Assembly (NCBI GenBank): GCA_015698045.1
Contig: BLAL01000022.1
Span: 62,001-126,000 of the forward strand
Length of the DNA stretch: 64,000 nt
Direction of reading: 5' to 3'
Source: Rhizophagus clarus
Lineage: Eukaryota > Glomeromycota > Glomeromycetes > Glomerales > Glomeraceae
Below are positions 55,636 through 64,000 of the stretch, one piece after another (position 1 is the stretch's first letter; each line of letters opens with the position of its first letter). Made by a program: the position numbers and the translations under genes. The notes under the pieces were generated by a model. The model worked only from the letters and a program-made list of their open reading frames with translations, made no database searches and was not told the DNA's origin.

Positions 55636-57035
55636 TCCAATCCTATTATAAATAAATTTTGGTTTTGCTTTAATGAATCTTTAAAAGCAAATAAAAAAGG
55701 ATCTGATGGAAAAAGGAGAATTTTATCAATAATTGCAGATGATTTTTCATATGAAGAAATTAAGTCTAACTTGTTGGTAAGATATATTAATTTACCTAGT
55801 TATATTTTTTTTTTTTTTTTTTTTTTGATACAATTTTTTACTTATTATTTTTTAATATAGGTTGCTCCAATTACAATTTTTGATGCTCGCAAATATGCTA
55901 AGTTAAATGGTCTAGGCGCTAAGCAAATTGAAAAACCAATAAGAACAGTAGCTAAATTATCACAAGAAAAACTAGAACAATTTAACAATTTTTTTGAAGA
56001 TAAAGCAAATGTTATTATGTCATCTTACAAATCAGATGCAAAAACTCAATTACCTGTTTTTTATTTTAAAAATACAAAAAAAGCACTTTGGAAAAAATTT
56101 TAAGAAACATATTCAAATGGTATAAAAAAACAACTTTTTATTGTCAGTTGAAAGGAAATCGGTATCAATATAGGGAAAATATGGAAGGACTTTATGCTAC
56201 TTATAATACCTATGGATACGAAGTATTTGGATATTTGAAAAATTTAATTTAAAAAGAAATTAATTTGATAGAAATTCAGGTAAAGTTGGATTGATAATTA
56301 ATATATAAAACAAATACTTTATTAATAGCAAATATAAATAATTTAAAATAATTTTATTTAACGTGCTGAAAATTTGCAACATTACCTTAAAAGATCATAT
56401 GAACAAAAGTTTATAATATCAGAAAATAACATAACAAAACATAATCTTTGCATTAATCATTACTTACTGTACGTTTTTGGGATACTTTTGGGACTTGTGA
56501 TAAATTACATATTCAAATATGTAATGAATGTCAAGAGTTATTCACTTTTTTTGATGATTTCAAAGAAATTATTAGTTTGGCCTTTCTTGATGATTTAAAA
56601 ATCTACGAAGAAAAACTGATCTATTACCTATCCCATTAAATGAAAAAAGTCTATTTGAATTAAGGTTGCTGGGCGAAACTAGATAGTTTAGCAAACTGTC
56701 TAAATGTCGAAAGGGTAAAACTTGCTAAAACTATATTAAAATCTTAGTAAAAAATTAGTGAAACTTGACAAATGTCAAAACTTATAATAAATCATATTAA
56801 ATAGCGAAACAATAGTAAAGTATTATTAAAAAATCAGTAAAATTAAAGTTTAGACGTTTAGCCAAATTTAAAATTAATTTAGGCAGGCAACCTTAATTTA
56901 AATTTTCAATTCAATGCAACAATATTAGAATTAGATGAAAAAGGAGCAGTTTTCTTAGTAGATTATAAAATGAAAGTTTTGCCACAAATTGCAAGAGAAA
57001 CAAAATAAAATTTTTATGATAAAAAAGGGTAGTCT
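55636..57035 (+). pseudogene. Decayed repeat-family gene (ADDFSYEE ... family)
   Basis: Pieces in order: GSDGKRRILSIIADDFSYEE then a donor at about 55777; after TTTTTAATATAG (55860) VAPITIFDARKYAKLNG ... KLSQEKLEQFNNFFEDKANV, MSSYKSDAKTQLPVFYF, ALWKKF, TAA 56102-56104, ETYSNGIKK; a frame change, then LKGNRYQYRENMEGLYATYN; near 56370-56635 LCINHYLLY, a frame change, then CDKLHIQICNECQELFTFF; near 56915-57000 TILELDEKGAVFLVDYKMKV. The order matches, from memory, one large family repeated in Glomeromycotina and related fungi. A probable transposon-encoded protein; no catalytic motif assigned. Many stops and shifts, so no product. Starts within 20 bp of the hAT-like composite. Confidence 0.6.
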
Positions 57036-57566
57036 TTATATTTTATTTTAGTTTATATAAAATCCAATAATAGTCAAATCGTCATCGGTGCATCCCTCCG
57101 GTCGTGGTGGGCAAGCCCCTCTATACATTCCAACTCTGTTGAAACTCATATCAGATCTCATATCCAGTTAGCCTTTCAGACCCTTTACGGCGCGTCTCTA
57201 ATAATACCATAGATAAAATTCTATCCATACCATACCTACCCATCTGTTCCAAAAATCCCACTATCTGTTTCACTATCTATCCCATATATAATTACTCAAA
57301 TTACTAATCTAATAAAGAAAGAAAGAGAAAACGAATAATAAAGAAAAGTATGGGATAGATAGGACAATAGGACAGATAAATATAGAAAAAGTTGTAAGAA
57401 AAAATATTTTTCAGATACTTTTTATTTTCAGGTATTTGACACGTCTCATTTGGCCCATTCTGTTCCATTTCAGAAATGAGCTTAAATGCATTTTAAAGCC
57501 TAAGTAGATATGCAAAAATTTCATCTATACCTTCCTATATGCATACATACTTTTTGTAATTATTAT
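57036..57566. other. Small GC-richer island then AT-rich DNA
   Basis: At 57065-57190 the sequence is much less AT-rich (words such as CCCTCCGGTCGTGGTGGGC and CTTTACGGCGCGTC). It does not fold as a tRNA and I see no 5S-type boxes. Segment 57215-57385 carries an inverted pair TATCTATCCCATA/TATGGGATAGATA. Confidence 0.4.
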
Positions 57567-59330
57567 TAAGGCTCTGATCAGTTTCAGTAATTACTGAACT
57601 GTACCAATCAGTTTCGGTATCAGAGCGGTTTCAGTTTTCATGGTTTACTAAACCGAACCTATCGGTAAATTTACCAATCAGTTTTGGTAATTGCAGTTTC
57701 GGTACCAGTTTTGCGATTTATCAAACTGATTTACCGATTTAAAAAATGTTTTATTTTTTTATAAGAAAGACGTTTTTGTTCAATAAAAGAACGTTTTTAC
57801 AATATTTTTTTATTAAAATATTAAAAAAGTTGCGAAAACATTCTTATGTTAATTTTAAAAAAACGTTTCACATTTATTAAAAGTTTAATTAAAATAAAAA
57901 ACATTTTTACAATGTTTTTATTAATATCATTAAAAAAATGTTGCGAAATGCTTATTTTTTTAATTATACACATAAATAACATTGTTCACAACATTTTTTG
58001 ACTCCATTAATTAAAAACGTTGCGAAACATTTTTTATTTATGAATTAATAAAAAAAAAGTAGTTCACAATATTTTTTAATGATATTAATAAAAATGTTGC
58101 GAAAACATTTTTTATTTTAATTTACACATAAAAAAAACGTTGTGCTTAACATTTTTAACTATATTGATAAAAAATGTTGCGAACCATTTTTTATTTATAG
58201 ATTTAAACAAAAAAAAACATTTTCGCAACGTTTTTTTTAAAAACATTGGTAAAAACGTTGCGAAACATTTTTTACTTATAGATTTAAATGAAAAAAAAAC
58301 ATTTTCGCATTGTTTTTCTTTAATAACATTTTTGCATTGTTTTTCTTTAATAACATTTTTGCATTGTTTTTCTTTAAAAACATTATTCACAACATTTTTT
58401 AACTCCATTAAATAAAAACATTGCGAAAACGTTTTTTATTTATGAATTTACACATAAAAAAAACGTTGTGCTCAATGTTTTTAACTATATTGATAAAAAA
58501 CGTTGTGAAACATTTTTTATTTATAGATTTAAATGAAAAAAAAACATTTTTGCAATGTTTTTTTTAAAAAACGTTGGTAAACGTTTTTTACTTTTGAATC
58601 AATAAAAAAAAACGTTGTTCGCAACGTTTTTTAACTCTATTAATTAATAATGTTGCGAAACATTTTTTACTTATGAATTAATAAAAAAAATGTAGTTCGC
58701 AATGCTTTTTAACAGTATTAATAAAAACATTGCAAAAACGTTTTTTGTTTTAATTTATACATAAAAAACGTTGTGCTCAACGTTTTTAACTCTATTGATA
58801 AAAAACGTTGCGAAACATTTTTATTTATAGATTTAAACAAAAAAAAAACATTTTCACAATGTTTTTTTTAAAAAATGTTAATAAACGTTTTTTACTTTTG
58901 AATCAATAAAAAAAAACGTAGTTCGCAACACTTTTTAACGGTATTAATAAAAATGTTGCGAAATGATTTTTTATAACATTTCGCAACTTTTTTTTGCAAA
59001 ATCAATGATAACGTTGTGATATGTTTTTTTTACAGCGTTTTGCAACTTTTTTTGTGAAATATTTTTACATTTCGCACTGTTTTTTGTCATTCTAATAAAA
59101 AAAAGATATTGCGAAATGTCATTTTTTGTCAATTAAATAGTTTCGCATCTTTTTTTTAATACATAACTTATCAGTAATTCAGTTCAGTTTTTGATAATTA
59201 CTGACCGGTATCAGTATTGATGATTACTGAAACTGATCAGTTTTGATAATCACTAATACCGATACTGATCAATTCAGTTCAGTATCAGTTTTTGCAAAAA
59301 CTGTACTGAACTGAACTGATCGGAGCTCTA
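57567..59330. mobile_element. hAT-like element, CpG-depleted relative of the one at 32705-33693
   Basis: Ends TAAGGCTCTGATCAGTTTC (left) and, read inward, TAGAGCTCCGATCAGTTCAG (right); both fit YARNG. Flanks are both ATTATTAT (57559-57566, 59331-59338), an 8-bp duplication, though in low-complexity DNA. Its right arm aligns with the left arm of the 32705 element, with CCGATCGG changed to CCGATCAG and CTGATCAG, and CGGT to CAGT almost throughout. The interior is an array of AACGTTGCGAAAC-type units like the other copy. No transposase. Frames at 58112-58415 are low-complexity. Confidence 0.85.
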
Positions 59331-59362
59331 ATTATTATTCATATACCTGAAAAAAATCTTAA

Positions 59363-59677
59363 TTAACTCTCTTTTGTCGCTTTTCTTAAATACCTCTTAA
59401 TATAAGTCTGAACATTCTCATTAGCATCTAAAATTTTAAGACTAAGTTTCTTAGCCTTCTTATTCATAGCCATCTTCTTTTTTTTTTTCTTAGCGTCTAG
59501 AATTTCTCTTTTACTATGTGTTTTAACCTTCCAATTTTCATAAATAAGAGTATTCTTATGTGTCCCACAAATAATACAATCACCATGAATTTGATATTGA
59601 CCTTTATCAGTCATATTCTGAACTTCTGAAGACGTTTCTGTCTTCTTTTTACACTTTACACAATATATCTCTGTCAT
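59363..59677 (-). CDS. DUF5679-like zinc-ribbon protein
   Basis: Minus frame from ATG 59677 to TAA-side stop at 59363. N-terminus MTEIYCVKCKKKTE ... GDCIICGTHKNTL: two CxxC pairs about 30 residues apart with the Y-C-V-K-C-x-K-K start typical of DUF5679 zinc ribbons. Then a Lys-rich linker (DAKKKKKKMAMNKKAKK, possible nuclear localisation) and a short helical tail. Intact at 104 residues. Start codons of this gene and the divergent integrase overlap within the palindrome GTCATGAC (59673-59680). Such zinc ribbons occur in large DNA viruses and, by association here, possibly in Polinton-type elements; the role is unknown. Confidence 0.6.
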   Translation of the reverse strand: MTEIYCVKCKKKTETSSEVQNMTDKGQYQIHGDCIICGTHKNTLIYENWKVKTHSKREILDAKKKKKKMAMNKKAKKLSLKILDANENVQTYIKRYLRKATKES

Positions 59678-60803
59678 GACCACAAATTTGAATTCTAGAA
59701 GTAAATCTTTAATTTTAAATAATATGATCTCTTTAGAGAGGTATTACAAATTTTATAACCTATCAGGGGTACCAGCACGTCTTCTTAAAGATCAAGAGCA
59801 TTATAACATCTATCAAAGACTTCCTAAAGAAAAAAGATCTGAATGTCCAAAAGTAATTGTCTGGAAAGAAAATGCTACTCAGCAGTCTGATTTAACAGAA
59901 ATGCCTATAGATCCCAAAGGATACCATTATTTTCTCGTAGTAGTAGAAATATTTAAAAGATGAGTAGATGCTAAGCCTATTAAAAATAAGCATTTATTAA
60001 AATATATGGATGTGGTCATATCCAACCTCCTACTCATAGACTAGAAACTGATTCTGATTCAAAATTTACTAACTCACAAATACGTGATTTTTTCCTTAAT
60101 CAGTAGTATAGGAATTATGATGAGATTTGGTGAACCTGAACGTCATAAACAGCAGTCATATGCAGAAAGGGCAATTCAGGCTATAGAGGAACCACTTCTC
60201 AAAAGAATGACAGCACAGGAACTAAAAACTGGTGAGACATCAGTAGAATGGTCTGAAGACTTCCATAATATAGTAAGATTAGTAGATGAACAGTGGCAAA
60301 GAGATCTGCCTAAAATCCCAGAAGGTCCACCTAAAATTGATAAAAATACAGAATTACTATTAGAAGGGATACAAGTTTGAACTAAACTTCTTGAACCTAT
60401 ATCAGTACTTGGAAAAAAAATACATGGTAAATTCAGAATAGGAGACATTAAATGGGATCCAAAAGTTCATATAATTAAAAAGCTTATCCTTTCTCCTGAA
60501 CAACCGCCTACATATTTACTTGATGGACCACATAGCAGGTTAGGAGTATCTAGATATGCATATACTAGAAAAGAATTGCAAGTCATTCCTATTAACGAAA
60601 AATCTCCATTTGATTCAGTCATAAGGGGATAGCCAGAAAGATATGTACCTAAGAAAATTCTCAAGCATAGTACTAGAAAGGGTCAGCTCCAGTACTTAGT
60701 CAAATGGGAGCGCTATTCAGAAGACGAATCTACATGGGAACCAGCTGACAGATTACAAGAAGACGTTCCAAATCTAGTACGTATTTATAATGATACAAAA
60801 TAG
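59676..60803 (+). pseudogene. Polinton/Maverick-like integrase with C-terminal chromodomain
   Basis: From ATG 59676: LERYYKFYNLSGVPARLLKD, then an rve-type integrase core: SDLTEMP (first Asp), YHYFLVVVEIFKR, TGA 59961-59963 (probably Trp), ETDSDSKFTNSQIRDFF (second Asp; usual TDxGxEF), TAG near 60101 and an indel, then GEPERHKQQSYAERAIQAIEE (catalytic Glu in YAER). The next block to about 60500 is a KxRIGD-like SH3-type domain after TGA 60378-60380; TAG 60630-60632; the C-terminus KILKHSTRKGQLQYLVKWE..ESTWEPADRL is a clear chromodomain. rve core plus chromodomain suits Polintons and chromoviral Ty3 elements; the N-terminal HHCC finger and neighbouring RT are absent, and the divergent DUF5679-like gene favours the Polinton-like reading. 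At least four lesions. Confidence 0.6.
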
Positions 60804-60919
60804 ATATTATATTTTTTTTTTTTGAAATATCCTTAAAATTGTAATTAAAGATAAGGGTATAATAAAGTAAATCATATAATAAATATTCAAAATTAAACAT
60901 ATCCATTATATATTAAAAG

Positions 60920-61183
60920 ATGTATACTGACATTGCTAAATTCTTAGATGTATCCTCAAAGTGGGTAGAAAATTGGCTAAATGCTCCAATCAAGGAAACT
61001 GGCTACACTGTAAATGCTTCAATCGAGAGAACAGATATATTTTAGATACATGAAATTGCTCGTAACATCATATATCATCTTGATCAGCTTGCCGAAGAAG
61101 ATTACTGGAAAGCTGTCCCTATAAAAAGTCAATATACTTATTTTATACTTATTTTATATTCAAAATATTCTTATGACACATAA
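60920..61183 (+). pseudogene. Small gene fragment downstream of the integrase
   Basis: ATG 60920 opens MYTDIAKFLDVSSKWVENWL, NAPIKETGYTVNASIERTDIF, TAG 61043-61045, then IHEIARNIIYHLDQLAEEDYWKAV to TAA 61181-61183. Protein-like until about 61120, where it enters an AT-rich TATACTTATTTTA repeat. No family recognised. Same strand and 117 bp downstream of the integrase, so it may be another gene of the same element. Confidence 0.4.
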
Positions 61184-61616
61184 AATGTATTTATTTTATA
61201 CTTTTATTTAAATTAATAGTAAAATTTCAAAATATTTTGTTAATATAAATACTTTAAAAATGGTTGTAAAATACACTTAATTTTTTTATTGATAATTTTT
61301 TAAAATACTTAAAATATACTTATTTTATATTTAAATTTTATAAGCAGTTTTTTAGTATCTTTTAATAATGGTTTTAATTACAGGGATTTTATATCAGAAA
61401 TTATAAGCATACAGATGGTTAGGTGCCCAGAAATATATGACATATAGATATATGCATATTTTAGGGGTTTTTACGTTATTTCATTGTGATTTTAAATGAT
61501 TTCTTTATAAAAACGCATGTTTAATATCGGCCAATCATACAATAAATATTCACATGATTTTTGATAGTTCTACTAAAAATCACGCAAAAATCGCGTTAGA
61601 TTCAGATTGCAACAAC
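61184..61616. other. AT-rich DNA, promoter side of the next gene
   Basis: TATACTTATTTTATA repeats to about 61340. No gene. Confidence 0.4.
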
Positions 61617-62944
61617 ATGATTACTCAAGGTATTTATCAAACATAGTATATATAATTTATTTTTTTAATCTTTTTATAGTTTATAATATTGATTTTAATT
61701 TATTAGGTCACAGTAAATTTGAGAAAATTGATGATTTTCAGCTAGCAAGTAAGTAAAATTTGAATTTTGTAAAGGAATTTGAAAAATTATTAAATTTAAT
61801 GTTTTTAATAGTACCGTTGCATGAGGAGGATCCTAGCTGTGCAAAAGAAATTTCAAACGATATATCTATTCCATTTTTAGATTCTGTATTTAATTTTTTT
61901 GTCGAGCTTGAGAAATCTGCTTTTAAAAGCGTTGTTTATTCACAAGGAAAAGGTTTAGAGCTAAAGCATACTGCAGGATTAATGAATTTTTCTGTACCTA
62001 ATATTCAAGTAATAGAGCCGGCCGCTAGAAGGATACGAATTTCTGAAAGTGATAATAATAATGTAGTTGGCTACAAAGTATCTTTTATATCTCCAACAAA
62101 TCAACTTGATCCTAATATCATTAAAATAGGATATGAGATTAGAAGATTTTTACCTTTAATTCAAAAAGTTCCTGAAATTGTACCGATATTCAATAATTAT
62201 GGAACTAATTATCGACAAATAAGAGAATCACTTCTTAAATATCTTGAAGGATTAAAAGATGATAATCAATTTGATTATAACAAATTTCCATTTTGTAAAT
62301 GACCTAATTTAGAAGATTTTACTTTAAATAATATAAACTCGATTAGCAACGAACAAGTCACTACTCAAAATTTCTTATCATATCAAAAATCTGCATTTGT
62401 ACCTATAATTCCATGTCCAAATATAATGAAATTTCTAAACTCTCTGAAACAGAGGCAAATAATAAGAAATGTGAGGTGAATATTTATAATATTAAATTGT
62501 TTTATTTAAAAAAACTTTGGTTAACTTGGTTTCTATAAATAGGCTATAGAAAAATTAAATAATCACATGTTCCATTGTGCCAAAGGATCTGGAGTTTCGA
62601 AAGATGTAATTGAAATTGAACGAAGATGAAAATTATGTTTTGTGATTGAATTTTAGCGTAGCTATATGAAATTAGAAGATTTTTGTTATCATAATTTCCC
62701 AAGAAAAAAGGGAAAACGTGCATCATCAAAAGCACGTGAAGTTATTGAAAAGTTTATGGAAAATATAAAAGAAGAATTTGTTATAAGGGAGTTTAACCGA
62801 ATAAAAACTGTGGTGCCACATGTGACATCATTTATGAAAGAAATTAATTATGAATGGAAGATAGTTGATCTTCCTGAAGAGCTTAAGTATGGATTTTTTG
62901 AAACAAAGATTATCAAATCATTAAAGAAAATGAAAAGCAATTAA
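61617..62944 (+). pseudogene. Four-exon unknown gene with three in-frame stops
   Basis: Exons 61617-61629, 61707-61748, 61812-62470 and 62543 onwards; introns 77, 63 and 72 bp with GTATTT, GTAAGT and GTGAGG donors and AG acceptors. Phases agree (1, 1, 0). Exon 3 reads IPLHEEDPSCAKEISNDISI, PFLDSVFNFFVELEK, a GYKVSFISPTNQ segment and a helical ESLLKYLEGLK end. Stops: TGA 62300-62302, TGA 62627-62629, TAG 62654-62656; the frame then stays open through a Lys/Arg-rich KGKRASSKAREVIEKFMENI to TAA 62942-62944. Looks like a recently disabled gene of an unrecognised family, perhaps nucleic-acid binding from its basic C-terminus. Confidence 0.5.
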
Positions 62945-63201
62945 CTAGAGCACAAAAACGTAAGCAAAATAATGATGGAAAAAAAAAACTAAACAAAAAA
63001 AATTAGTTATGATATTCAGTTAGAAAAATGAATTGCTGTAAATAGATAATATATCAAAAATAGAAGACTTTAAAATTTTTAGAGCTATGTGAAATTTATT
63101 AATAAAATTCATAAAATTCGGAAATAGATCAATAGAAACTATTTTATTTATTGCTATTTATTCAAAATTTTGCTTTTATAAAAAAATTACTAAAAGTATA
63201 A
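62945..63201. other. AT-rich DNA between convergent genes
   Basis: Lys-codon-rich A runs at first, then no frame. Confidence 0.4.
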
Positions 63202-64000
63202 TTATAAATTTTCAATCTTAGAATCATCAGCTTCATTTTCTCTATCTAGAATATAATATTTTGAATTTACCTTCATGAATGCTACGCAGTGGTCAATACA
63301 TCTAATGTCAATAAATTCAAATAAACCAAATTTGTTAAAATATTTACAATTATACTTGTCAATAATAATTTTTGATACACTCTGTATATATGCTAGCATT
63401 TTAATTTTACCATTATAATTATGTATCAAAAAATAAATTACTTTTGCATACATATTAGTGTATATAAATTCTGGAAGAACATTTGATCGATGTGCATATT
63501 TGTCAATAGTACGACGTGCCTATAATATAAAATAAGTAAGTTTTTATAATAATAATAAACATATAAATTATATAAACATCTTACCTGGATTGAATAATTA
63601 TTTCTTGAATTTGGTTTATTTTGTTTAATTCATTCACTACTAATTGTGTGACCATCTCTTGTTAAAAGCCTACCATATTTAATGCCATGCAATTCTATAT
63701 TCTATAAAAAAATTTATAGATTAAGAAATAATTACTATAATTATAAAATATTATGTATATCAAAAATTTACCTTATTAGAATAAAATTTCTGTAAAGCTT
63801 TTGATTCTTTTTCGTTAAGTATATAATCACATGATGGCCAATAAAATTCTTCATCATAATCTTCAACTGCTCCATAAACTTGTTTGAGTGTCCATTTTTT
63901 TTGACATTCAGAATTTGATATTATTGATTTTCCTTCTTTAGTGTATTGTAAATGATTAAGTTGATCTAATAATGTTAAATTGTTTGATAGACTAGTATAT
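63202..64000 (-). pseudogene. C-terminal exons of a transposon-like protein (5' end outside window)
   Basis: Minus-strand exons 64000-63772 (open at the window edge), 63701-63585, 63519-63202; introns 70 and 65 bp, phase 0. Reads KWTLKQVYGAVEDYDEEFYW, SCDYILNEKESKAL, then GIKYGRLLTRDGHTISSE, TGA 63630-63632, NSRNNYSIQ, ARRTIDKYAHRSNVLPEFIY, YAKVIYFLIHNYNGKIKMLAY and a compact end with CIDHCVAFMKVNSKYYILDR. From memory the last part resembles the C-terminal region of large transposon proteins repeated in fungi; no catalytic motif is inside the window. One lesion only. Confidence 0.55.

Noticed and set aside
58112..58415. Frames on both strands inside the hAT-like element
   Set aside because: They translate the AACGTTGCGAAAC-type repeat; both strands are open because the unit is palindromic.

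Overview
The window is strongly AT-rich eukaryotic DNA. Small introns (about 45-105 bp, GT..AG) interrupt the genes, mobile-element debris is dense, and there are no bacterial-style operons. Tyrosine-kinase-like proteins with a small Cys-rich N-terminal module, an NFxNWSSGN motif, an HRDxHSGN catalytic loop and DLG in place of DFG are typical, from memory, of the expanded kinase families of arbuscular mycorrhizal fungi (Glomeromycotina, Rhizophagus-like). I saw no rRNA, tRNA, CRISPR or organellar genes.

Layout. 1-10.2 kb: the end of an unknown gene, a small broken zinc-ribbon gene, and one large transposon-type gene (DUF6589-like) that appears split into halves at 1.6-2.7 and 7.7-10.1 kb, with a splice-signal-bearing tandem array and a pyrimidine-rich tract between them. 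10.6-18.1 kb: a less AT-rich pseudogene, a short secreted-protein candidate running into a MITE, intact kinase A (five exons), a 13-unit array of 75-nt exon-like cassettes and an inverted-repeat element. 18.5-20 kb: another array, split by a hAT-like element. 21.8-28.8 kb: degenerate kinase C, an unusual tandem repeat of kinase N-lobe modules, several MITEs and a small two-exon gene. 29.3-33.7 kb: a minus-strand cassette array, then intact kinase B, whose present stop codon is the first three bases of an inserted hAT-like element. 35.2-37.6 kb: an array split by a hAT-like element with a perfect 8-bp target duplication and a captured coding exon. 39.1-46.0 kb: two long multi-exon minus-strand genes and a C2H2 gene. 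46-51 kb: mostly AT-rich filler, one secreted-peptide candidate and a BED/hAT transposase remnant. 52-64 kb: a non-LTR reverse transcriptase remnant, a large hAT-like composite, decayed repeat genes, a CpG-depleted hAT-like relative of the kinase B element, a Polinton-like integrase with chromodomain beside a DUF5679-like protein, and two multi-exon genes at the end.

Two themes stand out. First, six tandem arrays show splice-site-like sequence at the same place in most units (pyrimidine-rich tract plus AG, then a 25-75 nt core, then GTAAG/GTAAT). Second, hAT-like and TA-flanked elements repeatedly landed in genes or arrays; for several the pre-insertion sequence can be read directly. Only kinases A and B look intact over their full length. 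Most other long coding regions carry one or a few stops or single-base shifts, so the window is mostly a graveyard of recently active repeat genes.
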